From: Tridacna crocea
Lineage: Eukaryota; Mollusca; Bivalvia; Cardiida; Cardiidae
Assembly: GCA_943736015.1 (NCBI GenBank)
Contig: OX031072.1
Span: 12,117,501 to 12,181,500 of the forward strand
DNA: 64,000 nt
Direction: 5' to 3'
Shown here: positions 1-12,067 of the stretch, piece by piece
Numbering within the stretch: the first letter of the stretch is position 1
How the letters are laid out: every line of letters starts with the position of its first letter
Made by a program: the position numbers and the translations under genes
Notes under the pieces: model-generated
Database searches by the model: none
Told to the model about the DNA's origin: nothing
What the model saw: only the letters and a program-made list of their open reading frames with translations

Positions 1-67
1 TTTACACATGGGGTTGTTAAGAAAAGGACGAGACGAACACTTAAATTCATCGCCGAAAAGACTAGCC

Positions 68-296
68 TTAACCTTTTACCACACAAGCCCTACATTTGAC
101 GCCCCTGAGAAAGAAGCCTCTTGAAAACACTGTGGGAAAAGGAGAAAATGCTGGTAACCAGCATTTTCTCCATTTCCCACAGTGTTTTCTACCCTTTCCA
201 GCACAAATTTCAATTTTTCAGTGACCTATATTTTGTCGTCTGCAAATGCTTTCAATTTGGACCAGTCTAAAATTTTCTCGTGTGGTAAAGAGTTAA
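68..296 (-). mobile_element. Family A MITE, full length (piggyBac-like, TTAA)
   Basis: A 229-bp non-autonomous DNA element bounded by TTAA at both ends, with outer inverted ends of the form CCTTTTACCACAC / GTGTGGTAAAG. At its centre is a palindrome of about 50 bp built on GGAGAAAATGCTGG and centred on GGTAACC. TTAA duplication plus C-rich ends is the hallmark of the piggyBac superfamily. It has no coding capacity. In this copy one palindrome arm carries a mismatch (CTCCATTTCCC). Minus orientation means the ACGACAAAATTTTAG-type end lies on the right. Confidence 0.85.
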
Positions 297-564
297 AAAG
301 GCTGGTTTGGAAGGCTCGTTTTAAGATAAAGCTCACCGTGACTGTAGTGTTAGTTCCTGGACTGTATAATAAAGGTAATGTAAAGTAATTTAGGAATATG
401 TCAAATGAAACCAGTTGCTCAGTCTGTCAGGTGCAGGGCTTCTGACAGACGAGTCTTGAGTTTGCGTTTCTGCTCTATTCGAAAACTGTCGATATCATAG
501 TGAAAGCATTCACGCCTCTTTGACAAACGAAAGTCTGTTATTTTTAAGGTACACAAAGCTTTGC

Positions 565-890
565 GTCTTCTCGAGCCAAGCTTACGATCACTACGTCGAT
601 CTTACCTTGGCAGATTGAGCCCGATTTCGAGATTCTTGCGATGCGCCCTCTATTGGATGCTGGTTATTACCCCCCCCCCCCCTTTACATCATATTTCTAA
701 AAGCCAATGAAATATCGTTTTACAAATCGCTTACAAATACACATGAAGCGATACGCAGACATCCACGTGGGTTTCCATGTTTACCTTCTATTCGAAAGAT
801 ACCGACCTTATTCTATTTTTATCAAAGATGAAATGCCACGAGCGATTTCGTTCGTTGCAGCTAAAGCTGGCTGCATCCAGTGAAAAAGCA
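565..890 (+). mobile_element. Family C MITE, right end missing
   Basis: Begins CTTCTCGAGCCAAG and runs through GATTGAGCCCGATTTCGAG, a poly-C tract (about 670-682) and CAGACATCCACGTGGG. It aligns closely with the complete copy at 13333-13729 and the truncated copy at 36242-36480. The right terminal inverted repeat seen in the 13.3-kb copy is absent here. Non-coding. Confidence 0.7.
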
Positions 891-982
891 GTGGAAAGAC
901 TGTCGCATGGTTTACTGGTAGCATAAATTGCAGGATTCCTGAAATGCATGGATGTTTGTACTGGCGTCCTTAGTATGAGTCC

Positions 983-1183
983 AGGGCCCGTATTCACCAA
1001 CCATTCTTAAGAACGTTCTTTGTCTTATTCTCCAGAATTTTCTGCATTTGTAAGTAACGCGACTTCTGATTGGCTAAACCGAATGGTTTAGCCAATCAGA
1101 AGTTGTGTTACTTACAAATGTAGAATTCTTTGGAGAATAAGACTAAGAATATTCTCAAGAACAGTTGGTGAATACGGGCCCTG
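983..1183. mobile_element. Family D foldback MITE
   Basis: An almost fully palindromic 200-bp unit. The left end GGGCCCGTATTCACCAAC is mirrored by GTTGGTGAATACGGGCCC on the right, and the centre is GATTGGCTAAACC facing GGTTTAGCCAATC. The transcript would fold into one long hairpin. A diverged full copy lies at 25824-26023 and a right-half fragment at 49735-49876; a short end fragment is near 10915. Non-coding, non-autonomous; superfamily not determined. Confidence 0.75.
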
Positions 1184-1459
1184 TAATGCTGAAAAACGAC
1201 GTGAAACACAAAACGTGGAACTTAACTTGGCGAACACATCACAATTCTAAACTACAATCCATCTAGTCAATAGTCGCATCGACCTTTCGACCATTATAAG
1301 CTCGTGTGATGTTTATGATCGCCATTTTATGACGTTCGGCTCTTTACTTGCCCTCCGTTTCATTGTTACAAACATGGATTTGCAGCCGCACTGGATCAAT
1401 CATCTATTTTCCATCAATAAAAAACGTGAGGCCAATTACAGGAAGCAATTCATTGTTTG

Positions 1460-4052
1460 ATATTCTTTATTACTTTCTAAAACAAATTTTCAGGCGATGG
1501 CTGCTCTTATCGACACCTTCTGCAAAAGATCTTCCTCTACAAACTTTTCTTAAAAGTTTCAGTGGAATAAAGCCAGAGAAGAAAAGACAAAATTTAATTC
1601 CAATTCTTCTAAGTCAGAACATGATAATAAACTCTTCACCTTTAAAGAAATAAAGTCTGCTTTGAATAAAGCTCACGATTCTTCTCCTGGCCAAGTTAAA
1701 GATCATTAGCAGTTTTTAAAACACTTTGCTTTTATTTCTCTCTCCGTTTTACTTGATATTTTTAATGATGTCTGGCAGTCAGGCGATTTTCCTTCGTCCT
1801 TGCGGAAAGCACCGGTCATTTCTATCCCAAAACCTTGCAAGGAAGCTAGTGACTCAGCCAACTACCGTCCAATATCTCTATCTAGTAGTTGTCTCTACAA
1901 AGCCGTAGAACGTATGATAAACGCCAGGCTTGTCTGGACTTTAGAGAAAAAATAACCTCATAGTTGAAGTACAGAGTGGATTTCGACGCCAAAATGGCAC
2001 CATCGATCATCTAGTCAGCTTTGAAACATTTCTCAGAGAAGCCTTTATAAATAGGCAGCAGGTAGAATCTTGTCTTTTTCGACCTTGAATGTGCTTACGA
2101 TAGGACTTGAAAATACAGAATTCTTAAAGGCTTACATGACTGTGGTCTTCGAGGCCGTCTTCCTCTTTTTATTTCAGCCTTTTTGGATGAACATCTTTTC
2201 CGCGTCCGAGTTGGCAATACTCTCTCTGGAGCCCGTGAATTGGAGATGAATGTACCCCAAGGATGTATTCTCTCTGTTACACTTTCAACGTAAAAATAAA
2301 CAGTATAGTTAAAGCTATCTGTCCTGGTGTACTCTCTTCTTCCCTTTATATTGATGACTTTGTTTACGCTTCAGATCTCGAAATATGAATATTAATGAGA
2401 CACAAGTTCAACAGTGCCTCAACAAGCTCCAAACGTAGTCTGAAAATTGCTACAAAATATTTAGAGTCCGAAACTACGTGCATGCACCTATGTAATCTAT
2501 GTGGTGTTCATCCAGACCCTGAGCAGTAATTGGACAAAAGTGAAGTCGTTTCTGAGTTCAATTTTCTTGGAGTCATCTTTGACAGAAAGCTTTCCTTCCT
2601 TCCTCATATCACTTCACTTGAAAAAAAGCAAGAAGGCTCTCGACCCTCTAAAGGTTGTGCCCTATTCGGAATGGTAGCAGACCGTGAAATCTTCTTGCGG
2701 CTTTGTCGGTCTATAGTTCGCTCCAAATTAGACATGGATCTATTGTATACGGATCTGCCCGTAAATCTTAACTTAGAATTATCGATTCTAAACACCACGA
2801 AGGTCTGCGTCTTGAACTTGGAGCTTTCAGGATTTCTCCCGTCAATAGTCTCTGTGGAGCTTTCAGGATTTCTCCCGTCAATAGTCTCTGTGGAGCTTTC
2901 AGGATTTCTCCCGTCAATAGTCTCTGTGGAGCTTTCAGGATTTCTCCCGTCAATAGTCTCTGTGTTGAGACTAATGAACCTTCTTTGTCTTACAGGGAGG
3001 GAAAAAAACCTCGCTTCAGTATCTTTTAAAATTGAAGTTGAATCGTTTTAATCAAACTCAAAACGTTATTTTTAAACCCCAATATAAAGGTTTTTTTGAA
3101 AGGAAACCAAAATTTAATGTTATTCCTCCTCTTGATATCCGCGTGGAGCCCATTGTAGATAACTATGGCATAGATACCGAGTCTTATTGCCGACTATAAA
3201 ATCACTAAAATCCCTCCATGGACACTACACAGTGCACAATTCAGTTTTGACCTTGCATCTGACCAAAAGTCTGTCGGGGATAGAACTGTTTTCCATGCTA
3301 GATACAACGAAATTAAGGACCATTATTTTTACTTCAAACCAATCTATAAAGATGAATCTAAAGAAGGAAATTCTGTAGCAGCTGACGCTGTTTATGGAGA
3401 AAGAAGCTTAAAGTGCCACCTTTCACACAACTTTTCTTCTCTGCTGATATGAATGCAACTGATCTTACCCTTAATCTAGTTGAAAGTTCCAATCGTTTCA
3501 TTATCTTATCGGAAAGATTGAAAGGAACTCTACTATGAATAGATTGGTGTTCTACTGGCTTCCAAATCATGTAGGCATCAAATGCAATGAAAGTGCCGAT
3601 AGTTCTGCCGAATCTGCACTTAACCTTCCATTTCAGATTCTTACGTTCCACACACTGATTTTAAATTCTCCGTCTTAACACATATCAAGTCCTCTTGGAA
3701 ATCACTTTGGGATGCTGATGTTTTCAAAAAACTGCATTCAGTCAAACCTTCCCTTGATGAATGGTGCCCCGTTTACAGGTCTGTGCGTCGAAAAGAAATG
3801 ATAATTGCACGACTTCGAATTGGTCATTCACGCATCACACATTCCTAGCGCTTGACTAGAGATGATGCCCCTGAATGTATTCAGTACAATGCATCCTTTT
3901 CTGTAAAACGTATCCTACTAGATTGCATTGACTCTAAAACATATCGTTAAAAATTTTTCAACGTTGATAGCTTAACAAATCATTTTGATTCTGTCAGCGT
4001 TGAATCTATTACCGCTTTCATAAAGGAGATTGATATTTACAATAAAGTGTGA
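1460..4052 (+). pseudogene. Decayed I/Jockey-type LINE (RT + RNase H remnants)
   Basis: Conceptual translation, with many stops and frame changes, recovers a non-LTR retrotransposon polyprotein. In order: pre-RT segment FKEIKSALNKAHDSSPG (about 1640-1690); RT motifs VWQSGDFPSSLRKAPVIS and ANYRPISLSSSC (1770-1900); GFRRQNGTIDHLVS (about 1980); the YIDD-type catalytic stretch SSLYIDDFVYASD (about 2335-2380); FLGVIFDRKLSFLPHI (about 2560); an RNase H-like start YKDESKEG (about 3345) and end WLPNHVGIKCNESAD (about 3550-3600). The C-terminal tail IARLRIGHSRITHS ... VKRILLDCIDSKTYR ends at a stop at 4050-4052. RT plus RNase H places it in the I/Jockey supergroup. The 5' half, with the endonuclease, is missing. 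It is non-functional and clearly older than the minus-strand LINE at 55.7-61.1 kb. Exact limits are uncertain. Confidence 0.85.
2821..2964 (+). repeat. 36-bp tandem repeat x4 inside the RT pseudogene
   Basis: Four consecutive near-identical 36-bp units beginning GAGCTTTCAGGATTTCTCCC (starts 2821, 2857, 2893, 2929). The unit is 12 codons long, so the LINE frame is preserved: each unit encodes GAFRISPVNSLC in the RT C-terminal region. The near-identity of the units contrasts with the decay around them, so the expansion is probably recent. Confidence 0.9.
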
Positions 4053-4881
4053 TATTTACTCTTCATTTTTTTACCCATCTTTTTACATCGTTATATTAGA
4101 TATCTTGTCAGCTGATTCACAGGGTTACCATCTTTAATTTAAAACCTCGAGTAGACAGGGAATGCCCAGACACTTAATATCGTATTTCATACACGTTATA
4201 AATGACACATATGTCTTTTTTATTTAAAGACTACTTATTATCTATCCAACATTCTGTTCAGATCTTTTTACTACATTCTTTTTTTAGCATTTAAAACTTT
4301 TGAATAGATCGGGATTGTCCTGTCGCTCAATAATGCTCTATTAGTTTATGCATATGAAGATCACACATAATAGATCTACTTCTTAATTCAACTTTTTTTA
4401 TTATTATCAATGTATTTAAACTTATTCCGTTTAAACAATTCCACTTTAGTACATGGTTGAGTGACTAATAGACATGAACCAGGATTTGGCATACAAATGG
4501 GCCGACTTACGTTCTTATTGAGGCAAAAAAAAAAAAGGAGTTGCTGGCATCAAGCACGTCCTTTTACAAAATGATTACCACCCAGATTACATAGACTCCG
4601 TGGAGAGAGAGTCACTCTATACCCCGAATGCTACATGTATATATATCGGCTTCTCTTCGAGAAATCCACATTTCGCTTTGATTTGTAAATTCCTGTCTGA
4701 TCTTTTGGCGTATCTAAATGCGCTTGCATTTGACCTTCTTCTTGGTTTTGATACAGGATACATAAACAGTGCTTTGTGATTGGTAAAAAGTATGGATATG
4801 TCTTTTCTAGGCCCCTGCAAACCTACAAGCATTGCTATCGCTAATCGATACTCCAGGGTATTGAACAGCAAACGAATATGA
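4053..4881. other. Unique AT-rich stretch, no gene seen
   Basis: Follows the LINE pseudogene. The first 100 bp may be its 3' UTR. Only short chance reading frames occur and no repeat family of this window is recognised. Confidence 0.5.
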
Positions 4882-5205
4882 TAGGAGGTATATAGGATCT
4901 GACATAAGTTGGTGTTTGATATAGAATTTTATCAAACGAGACCTCGGAAGCGACCCTTTGGCGAGCTATATATTTTTTTCTTGACGAGCTTATTTTATCT
5001 TAAACGCCAACGAATGTCAGATTCTTTTTATTACATAACATTTCACAACTTATAGATTAGAACCTGCAAATAAACGCGCAGTAAAATTAAATTAAACCCA
5101 TCGATTCTACCAGTTAAAATGACGTCACTCAATTCAAACGTGTAGAAGAGAAGAAAGGTCGTAGTGGGTATATTACACTCAAAACAAGGGAGGTTGTGTG
5201 AGACA
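4882..5205 (+). mobile_element. Family B foldback MITE
   Basis: Starts TATAGGATCTGACATAAG, contains the foldback core around GACCCTTTGGCGAGC and mirrors back to CGAATGTCAGATTC, followed by a conserved tail (AAAATGACGTCACTCAATTC ... ATATTACACTCAAAACAAGG). Two further copies flank the mariner at 19.5 and 23.05 kb. Non-coding. Confidence 0.65.
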
Positions 5206-5261
5206 AATTCCTTTTCTCATACAAAGTGGTAATCATATATTTTTAACCGATACCACATAAG

Positions 5262-6390
5262 ACATTATTAGTTGATCGATCAGGTGACAGGGGACTTGGA
5301 AACTTGTTCACGTCTGTGGTGAATCATGTCATCCCGAGCCGAAGGCGAGGTCGCGATATAATTCACCACAGCCGCGGCATGAACAAGTTGCAAAGTCCCC
5401 TGCCACTTATCCGTACAAGGAATTTATTATACTACAAAGTTTTACCATTCCAAAGTTTGTTAAGCGAATTTTACCTGGTTTTTTCTCTTTTTTTTTTGAG
5501 TACGCTGACAGAAATTGAGTACGCTGACAGTAGAATTTTCCTTCTGAGTACCCCAAATTCAATGAAAACTGACGTCACGGGAACTGACGTCACTGAAACC
5601 TCTGTGTTACGTGCTAAAAAGTGCAACGTGCAGTGCATAATCTTGACGCAAATCCACTCTCTTGCACTCCGGATCATTACGTTCACCTCTGTAGTGGGCT
5701 CAGAAAGTAGTCCGTCATTACGTGATACTTTCGTCTTATGACAAGAACTCAAAATAGCGACACAAACGCGGGTGCAAGAAAGACCAATATGATGACTTCG
5801 TGTGCTGTTGAAACAGCATACGGCCAATCAGACTAAGTAGTAGGATTTTCTGAAAAGCTTAAATGTCTTTTAAAGGACCATAACTTTTTTAAAATCTTAT
5901 AACCTAAGATTTACCGGTATGACAAAACTGTTGTCATCATTCATGGGCGCAGCCATTTTTGTTAAACTTGGCAAAAGATTCTGATCAGTAAAGAGGCTCG
6001 AAAAAAAAGTTCCATTTTATACAGGTAAATTCATCACTATAATGTATTCAGAATCACATTTCCATTGTCTACCTTATAATTTTACACACGAAACAGTTAA
6101 ACAGTAACAAAACATCTTTTCCTCGGTTTGACAAGATTCTTGTCAATTAGCCCATCGCAGAGATGTATGTGAGATTAACGAACGACAACTCTGCTCGGAG
6201 ATTTACGTAAATCTTGATCGACGACGCCATTTTGGATACTGTGTTGAAAGTGTAGTCATGTGTACGGGGCTCACGAAGGGGAAATTGCTTTTACATTGGT
6301 CTTTGCCACTGCACATGATAATTATTTATGTTCGGGGCATATTATCCAATCACATCACGAGAAATATCTTTGCAGTATAATACTGTATAC
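5262..6390 (+). repeat. Family F interspersed repeat, interrupted copy
   Basis: Begins CATTATTAGTTG and enters a foldback in which CAGGTGACAGGGGACTTGG faces AAAGTCCCCTGCCACTTATC (about 5280-5415). It continues through TTTTACCATTCCAAAG, paired CRE palindromes TGACGTCA (5570-5577 and 5585-5592) and CTAAAAAGTGCAACGTG. Homology with the 51.8-kb and 61.6-kb copies stops near 5650 and resumes near 6205 at CGACGACGCCATTTTGG, running to about 6390. About 555 bp is therefore extra here, either an insertion or a piece lost from both other copies. Confidence 0.6.
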
Positions 6391-8464
6391 TTACATGTTT
6401 CTTACACATAAATCTTAGATAAATCTTAATAGCAACTACTCCTTTTCCAACAATGATTTGGATTAATATCTGATCCTGAAAAATATATCTATTTGTCAAT
6501 TTTTTTGCATATCCAAGGACCATTTCACCCCCATAATTTAGTCGGATGTTAGACATGATCGACTTTAAGGATCCATATTCATGTTATAAAATGCTTCGTA
6601 TCATGCATTACGGAGATTAACCCTTTTGGGTCAGAGCACGGCTCATGTACATTAAATCCGACATTTATTATATCCATCACATTTTGTTGTTTTGGACATT
6701 TCGTTCATTTATATAAGATCGACTATTTAGTAAAGAGACTCTCAGAGACCATAAAAATGCTTAGTAAACAAAAAAGGGGCGTTACAACAAACGTAATACA
6801 CAGGGTAATATCATGTCATATTGTCTGTGAATATTCCTTTTTCCGTGGCTTCTTTATTACCTAAGGTTTCACAATATCACTATATCTGAATAGATACACA
6901 ACTTTACCAGTCTCTTCCTAGTTAATTTTGTTTCGATATAACTACATAAGGATATAACTTTATAGTTTTAATGAACTCGGCATTGACATACGATAATTCA
7001 ACAGATTCAAAAACTGCAGGTAAATGAGACAAATCTGATCGCTAGCATTTTCTCTTCTATTTCACTTATTTGCAAAATCGGTCTTTCTCAAAAAAGCAAA
7101 AAAAAAAATGCGTGATCCTTTGACAAAAAAAAAAAACTGCTATAGTGGTGCTTAACATAGATACGAAAAAAAAGCTTAATGAAAAATTCTACCAGCCTGG
7201 GCTCGTTACGTCCCTTCTCTTCAACAAGGATAATTATTTGATTTCCGTATTAAAACTATTACAATATAATCAAATAAGGGGTAATCTTCTTATCGGACAG
7301 CGTAGATCAAAAAGTCAAACTGCATGTTCTGTTCAGTCTGATCTTGATCTACAGTGTCCACAAAAGGTCACTGTTATCACGCTCAGCAGTTTAATGGTTA
7401 TCGATATATAGTGATTTGTAGCTTTTGTTTTTCGTTTGGCCATCGCTGAGCAACGAATTGCCAAACAAGGCTTCAACCCAGATCTATGCACTTTAAGGAC
7501 AGGCTGCACAGAATTCAAAATACACAGAATATACCGCGAACAGAAATTGTTAATGGCAGGCGTAATGACTTTTAATACTGACTATTTTAAATTAGTTTGA
7601 TCGGTAGCTTTAAGGTTGAGTGAAGCAGCTATTAAAGATTTTTTGTCGTGCAAATTAGCAACCATTGATTGAATCTCAGACACAATGCTAGCAATGCTCA
7701 ACAGATTTCTGAAAGTTGGTATGGTTGTGCATTGTTATCTTTTTTAGCCTGGTGAGGACATGTAATCTCGAGGGTTCGATCTTCGGTTCTTGGATAGTTA
7801 TGAGGTTGTTTTCAGGCATGACATTTTAGAAACCAAGTACACATATGTTATGCCTGAAATAATTTTGTAAGCGTTTGTAAACGTTAAATATCATCATTCT
7901 GTGCTACTGTTAGAAAACAATATTTTTGCCTTTTCCACATACAGGTTTTCAGATTTCAGCAATATTTCAAGTACACTTTGAATCTTGAGATGCACCTATC
8001 ACAAATGTGTGACAAAGCTAGACATAGCCTAGTAATTGAGAGAATGCAAAAACGCATAAATAATCAAGTGTCGCCGTGCTAAAACTACAAGGATGCAAAA
8101 AGTAATTTAGATAAAGTATCATAATGAGGAAAACATCATTTTTGATATCGACTATGTTTTTGTTGCATGCAAAAGATCAATTTTGCTTGCCTGTTGAGCA
8201 AGGCAATGTGCATCTGATTTCCATATTCGCAGATTTCCATAACAATAATACACCTTCTATCAAACATGTCTTCCACTGTTGTATTTACAAGTACAGTAGG
8301 TCTGTATGTCTGTCCACGCTAGTGTTTAGTACATTTAGTCATGAAAGGCCTTGTAGAAATATGACCCACTGTTTTTGAGCCTACAAGCTGCTAGGAATGA
8401 ATCAAGAAATTTTTCCGAACAGTGCAGATCAAGATCGGAGCATGCCTCATATCAGTGTTGCCTT
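6391..8464. other. AT-rich intergenic DNA, no gene seen
   Basis: Contains A-tracts (7085-7135) and a short segment (about 7296-7400) sharing GATCTACAGTGTCC and CAGCAGTTTAATGGTTA with the family J type ends seen at 24.8 kb, suggesting an eroded family J relative. No convincing coding region, splice-flanked exon or tRNA. Confidence 0.45.
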
Positions 8465-8693
8465 TTAACTCATTACCAAACGACAACATTTTAGGCTTGT
8501 CCAAATCGAAAGCATTTGTAGACAACAAAATAAAAGTGACTGAAAATTTGAAATTTGTTTTGTGAAGGGTAGAAGTCATTGTGGGAAAAGGAGAAAATGC
8601 TGGTAACCAGTATTTTTTCCTTTTCCCACCATGTTTTATAAAGGCTTCTTTTTCAGGTTCGTCAAAATTAGGGATTATGTGGTAATGGGTTAA
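8465..8693 (+). mobile_element. Family A MITE, full length
   Basis: A 229-bp TTAA-flanked copy in plus orientation: left end ACTCATTACCAAACGACA, right end TTATGTGGTAATGGG. The central palindrome is intact except for a few substitutions (CAGTATTTTTTCC in the right arm). Confidence 0.85.
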
Positions 8694-11309
8694 AAGTAGG
8701 CTCAATGAACCTTCGTAGCATAAGATAATGCTTTTGCATCATGGGCCCATTTTGGCAAAAAATCGGGCTAAATCAAGGCGTGAATACTGACAATTAAGCA
8801 GTAGCAAAAACGACTCGCCACGCGCAACGTGATATGGTTCGCTAGTTTTATTCTTAGATAAATTGAACAACCTTTCCTTTTGAAGCTCAATATCTATATA
8901 GTTGACAATGGCAGGAACTATTTTCATATCAAAAACCGCAGATGTGATTTTGATCAAGTGTGATCCCCGCAGGGAAAAAATATCTGCTAGAATTTGTCTG
9001 CAGCATGCACAAGAATAATTGGTTTTGCAAGATAGAGAATTCTACGATAATAGCAAATTGACTTTTCGGCTTTTAAAGCTAATTTTATTTCTCAAGCTGA
9101 AAACGGTTAATCCAGTATATAACGTTGCTGTTAGAATGAAACCATTAAGAGTTTATCTGCTGTAACATTCGGATTACTTCGTCCTCATAAAGCTGTCAAC
9201 CAGTCTTATTTATGCCGGATGTTAATCCTTGTAGCGCCAAATGGATATTTTCAGTCTGCCTTAAAATCCAAAAGCGTTGCATTTTTTCAATGCTTCTGTG
9301 TCAGTATTTCCCATTATATGATGCATGATCTTGCAGATTCAACATAAGACTGTATGTTCAATACATCCAGATGTTTTCAAAGTAAAATTGTACGCCTATG
9401 CAGTCTGATCTCTCTCTGTATTGTCCGATAACGCAGCGATGTTGTCAAATGCAGCCTGATATTTTCAAAGTAAGGTTGTATTGTCTATGCATTCTTACTT
9501 CTACCGTCAGATAAGGGGGTTGTCCATAACATCAATCTTGATATCATCAGAAAATAACTTTATTAGTGCTACACTTTTGTCTATTCTATTCTAAAACGTT
9601 CACAAAGAAGGCCTTTGCCGCAATGTTCTACTAGCCATCTACCCTAATGTCACACCTCACTAGCTTGAGGATTAAACAGCAACGAGAGACGTTTGCGGAC
9701 CATATAGATTTATATCAGTCTACACAGAACGTGCACCTCTTAAACTATTTTTGAAATAGAAAAAAAAAATGGGTTTTTACCATGGACTTGAAAGTTTCGC
9801 TTTATTTATTTCGCATAACAAGAGTTACATAAACCGCACACATTTTTTTAAAAGCTTTTCGGGCCATCTTCATAAGTTAAATCGATTTATCATATATACA
9901 GCCTTGTACCAAGGGAAAATTCCCTCATGAAAATTAAGTTATTAGTAAAGCATAGTCACGTGCTAGTGATGACGTTAAACAGTGTTATCCGGTTACTTTT
10001 TATGACAGCTTTGAATATATGGTACAGGATTTTACATTTATTGCAAGGTTCATTTGGCGCCAACAACACATGGCATTAGAAATCAGTATTCTAGGCTTGA
10101 AATGAATCAAATAAGCACCAGAAAATGAAACGTCCATGATAATCCTAAATCTCTCAGCTGCTCAAAACGTGCATGTGCAACACTTCAGCAAAAAAACATA
10201 TCAACACTGCAATCTCGAGCCTGTTTCAAAAGAAGTAGAGTTGAACTGAAGGTTCAAACCAGTCTGGTCTTTGTCTTTATGTTGGCATAAATAGATCATC
10301 ATAGTAACATCATATCCTTATCTTTAATATTCATACAAAATTAGTTGTAACCTCTGCGCAGAATTTATTTTAAGGTCGTTACGAGTCGGAAAAAGACAAA
10401 GATATGTAGGAGGAAGTGAATCGCATGTGCTTTCTTACAAAATTGTATTTGGTTCCTTCTCTTCTCATTACATTCGATCTATGAGATACACAGCACGGTA
10501 ACAATAGAAAATTCCCAAGTGAAAACGATTGTCATTCGAACATCACGCTCATGCGCTTGTAATGACGTAAAGCAGCGTTATCCAATTACTTGTGGTCGCA
10601 TCTTTGCTTCATGCGTATTGTAGACCATACTAGCGCCGATACAAAAGTAAAATGTTGGTATACTAGCCTCCAGTTTAAGAAATTCGGTAACGCCTTGCAA
10701 AAACACAAACTGTCCGACAGTAAATTCATTTATCACGTTAGGCTACTAATAACATAGAAGACTTGGAAGATAGATGCACTGCATTGCTTGGTAGCCTGCA
10801 TTGCTAAATGTTAAAGAGTAAGACTCGTATTTAAATGTCGCAACACCCAGTCCATCTGTAAGTAAAAGAAGACAACAGATTATTTTCATTTTAAAACTGT
10901 TGATTTTAACGTTTGGGCCTGGGTTCAACAACCATTCTGAAGTCAATACTATTTCTAGTTTCCACGACTGGCCATTTGGTTGACGAGATGTCTTGTCCAA
11001 GGCTTGGCTAATTGTACTCGAATTCAAAATTCAAAAAAGAAATGTAGAATTATTTGCGAACATAGAGTCTATTGTTACATTCATATCAGTTGAGGACCTG
11101 ATCTACTTTTTTGCTCATATCTCTCTGAGTTCGTCTAAGTTTTTACTAGGTTGTTTTAAGAAGAGCACCTTATGCGGGTGGCAACGGTTCGTCTGCAAAT
11201 AACGGACGTTTTACAAAATGTCAAGGCTTTTACATTACGACGCCACAGACGCAAGGGCTACGACAGTAACTCGTCTTTTTCTCCGAAAACATGCAAAAAC
11301 TAATTATGT
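8694..11309. other. Intergenic DNA with a diverged direct-repeat pair
   Basis: No gene recognised. Segments 9895-10005 and 10480-10595 are diverged copies of one sequence: both contain GAAAATTCCC, a TCACG(T/C) motif, AATGACGT and AGTGTTATCC/GCGTTATCC in the same order. A short family D end (GGGTTCAACAACCATTCTGA) is at about 10920. Confidence 0.45.
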
Positions 11310-11480
11310 CCTTTTTCTCGGTAGTTTGTTAAGAAATAATGGTGAAATATGGTTTGGTATTTCATGGTTACGAACAGTGAAAAATACCGATTTCATATTT
11401 TCTAACACTACAGGGAACGACTTCGAAAAGCAACTGCGCTGGATTTTCATTTTTCTATTAAAGTGTTTCGAAAGGTTATA
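11310..11480 (-). repeat. Family I fragment
   Basis: Contains AAGAAATAATGGTGAAATATGG and AGTGAAAAATACCGATTT, shared in the same order with the reverse-oriented copy at 39465-39965 and, on the opposite strand, with 26740-27120 and 41280-41690. Non-coding and diverged. Confidence 0.45.
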
Positions 11481-11844
11481 AATCAATTTTGCATTCTTTT
11501 TTGGGTTTCATGATTTATTATTCATGTCCGATCTTTCCTGTTCCCCATACAAGAGGGAATCTGTTTTCAAGCTTCAGCTTTTTTATCCTATGTTTCGCAA
11601 TCAATCTTGTAGTACATCGACTCCTCCCACTAAGATGTTTGATGCATTCCAGTTCGGTAATAAATCAGAATTTATTTATCAATGTTAATACTATTGTAAG
11701 ATTTTATGGCGTATCTGTCAAGTTTTAATCTATACTATTCAACTTTTTGACTCTGTTTATCCTATGCTATGGGGAATAAACTCGCCTCAAGACTGTCGAA
11801 ACGCACAGGATAGGTAATGCTGCCAGTGTTAGAATTGCTAATCT

Positions 11845-12067
11845 TTAACCCAAACAATCCCTGGATTTTACGGGTCTGGAATAGTAGTCTTTTGAAAACA
11901 TTGTGGGAAAAGGAGAAAATAACGGTTACCAGCATTTTCTCCTTTTCCCACAATGTTTTCTACCTTATCGTAGACAGAAATCACCTTTTCAGCAAGAGTT
12001 GTATTGTCGTCTGCAAATGTTTTCAATTTGGTCTAGTCCAAAAGTTTGTCGTTTGGGAAAGAGTTAA
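11845..12067 (-). mobile_element. Family A MITE, near full length
   Basis: TTAA at both ends. The central palindrome is intact apart from an altered left arm (GAAAATAACGG instead of GAAAATGCTGG). Right end GTCGTTTGGGAAAGAG. Slightly shorter than the 229-bp consensus. Confidence 0.8.

Noticed and set aside
182-388. Open frame over a family A copy as a gene
   Set aside because: The frame runs through the MITE palindrome and its end; equivalent chance frames occur in other copies.
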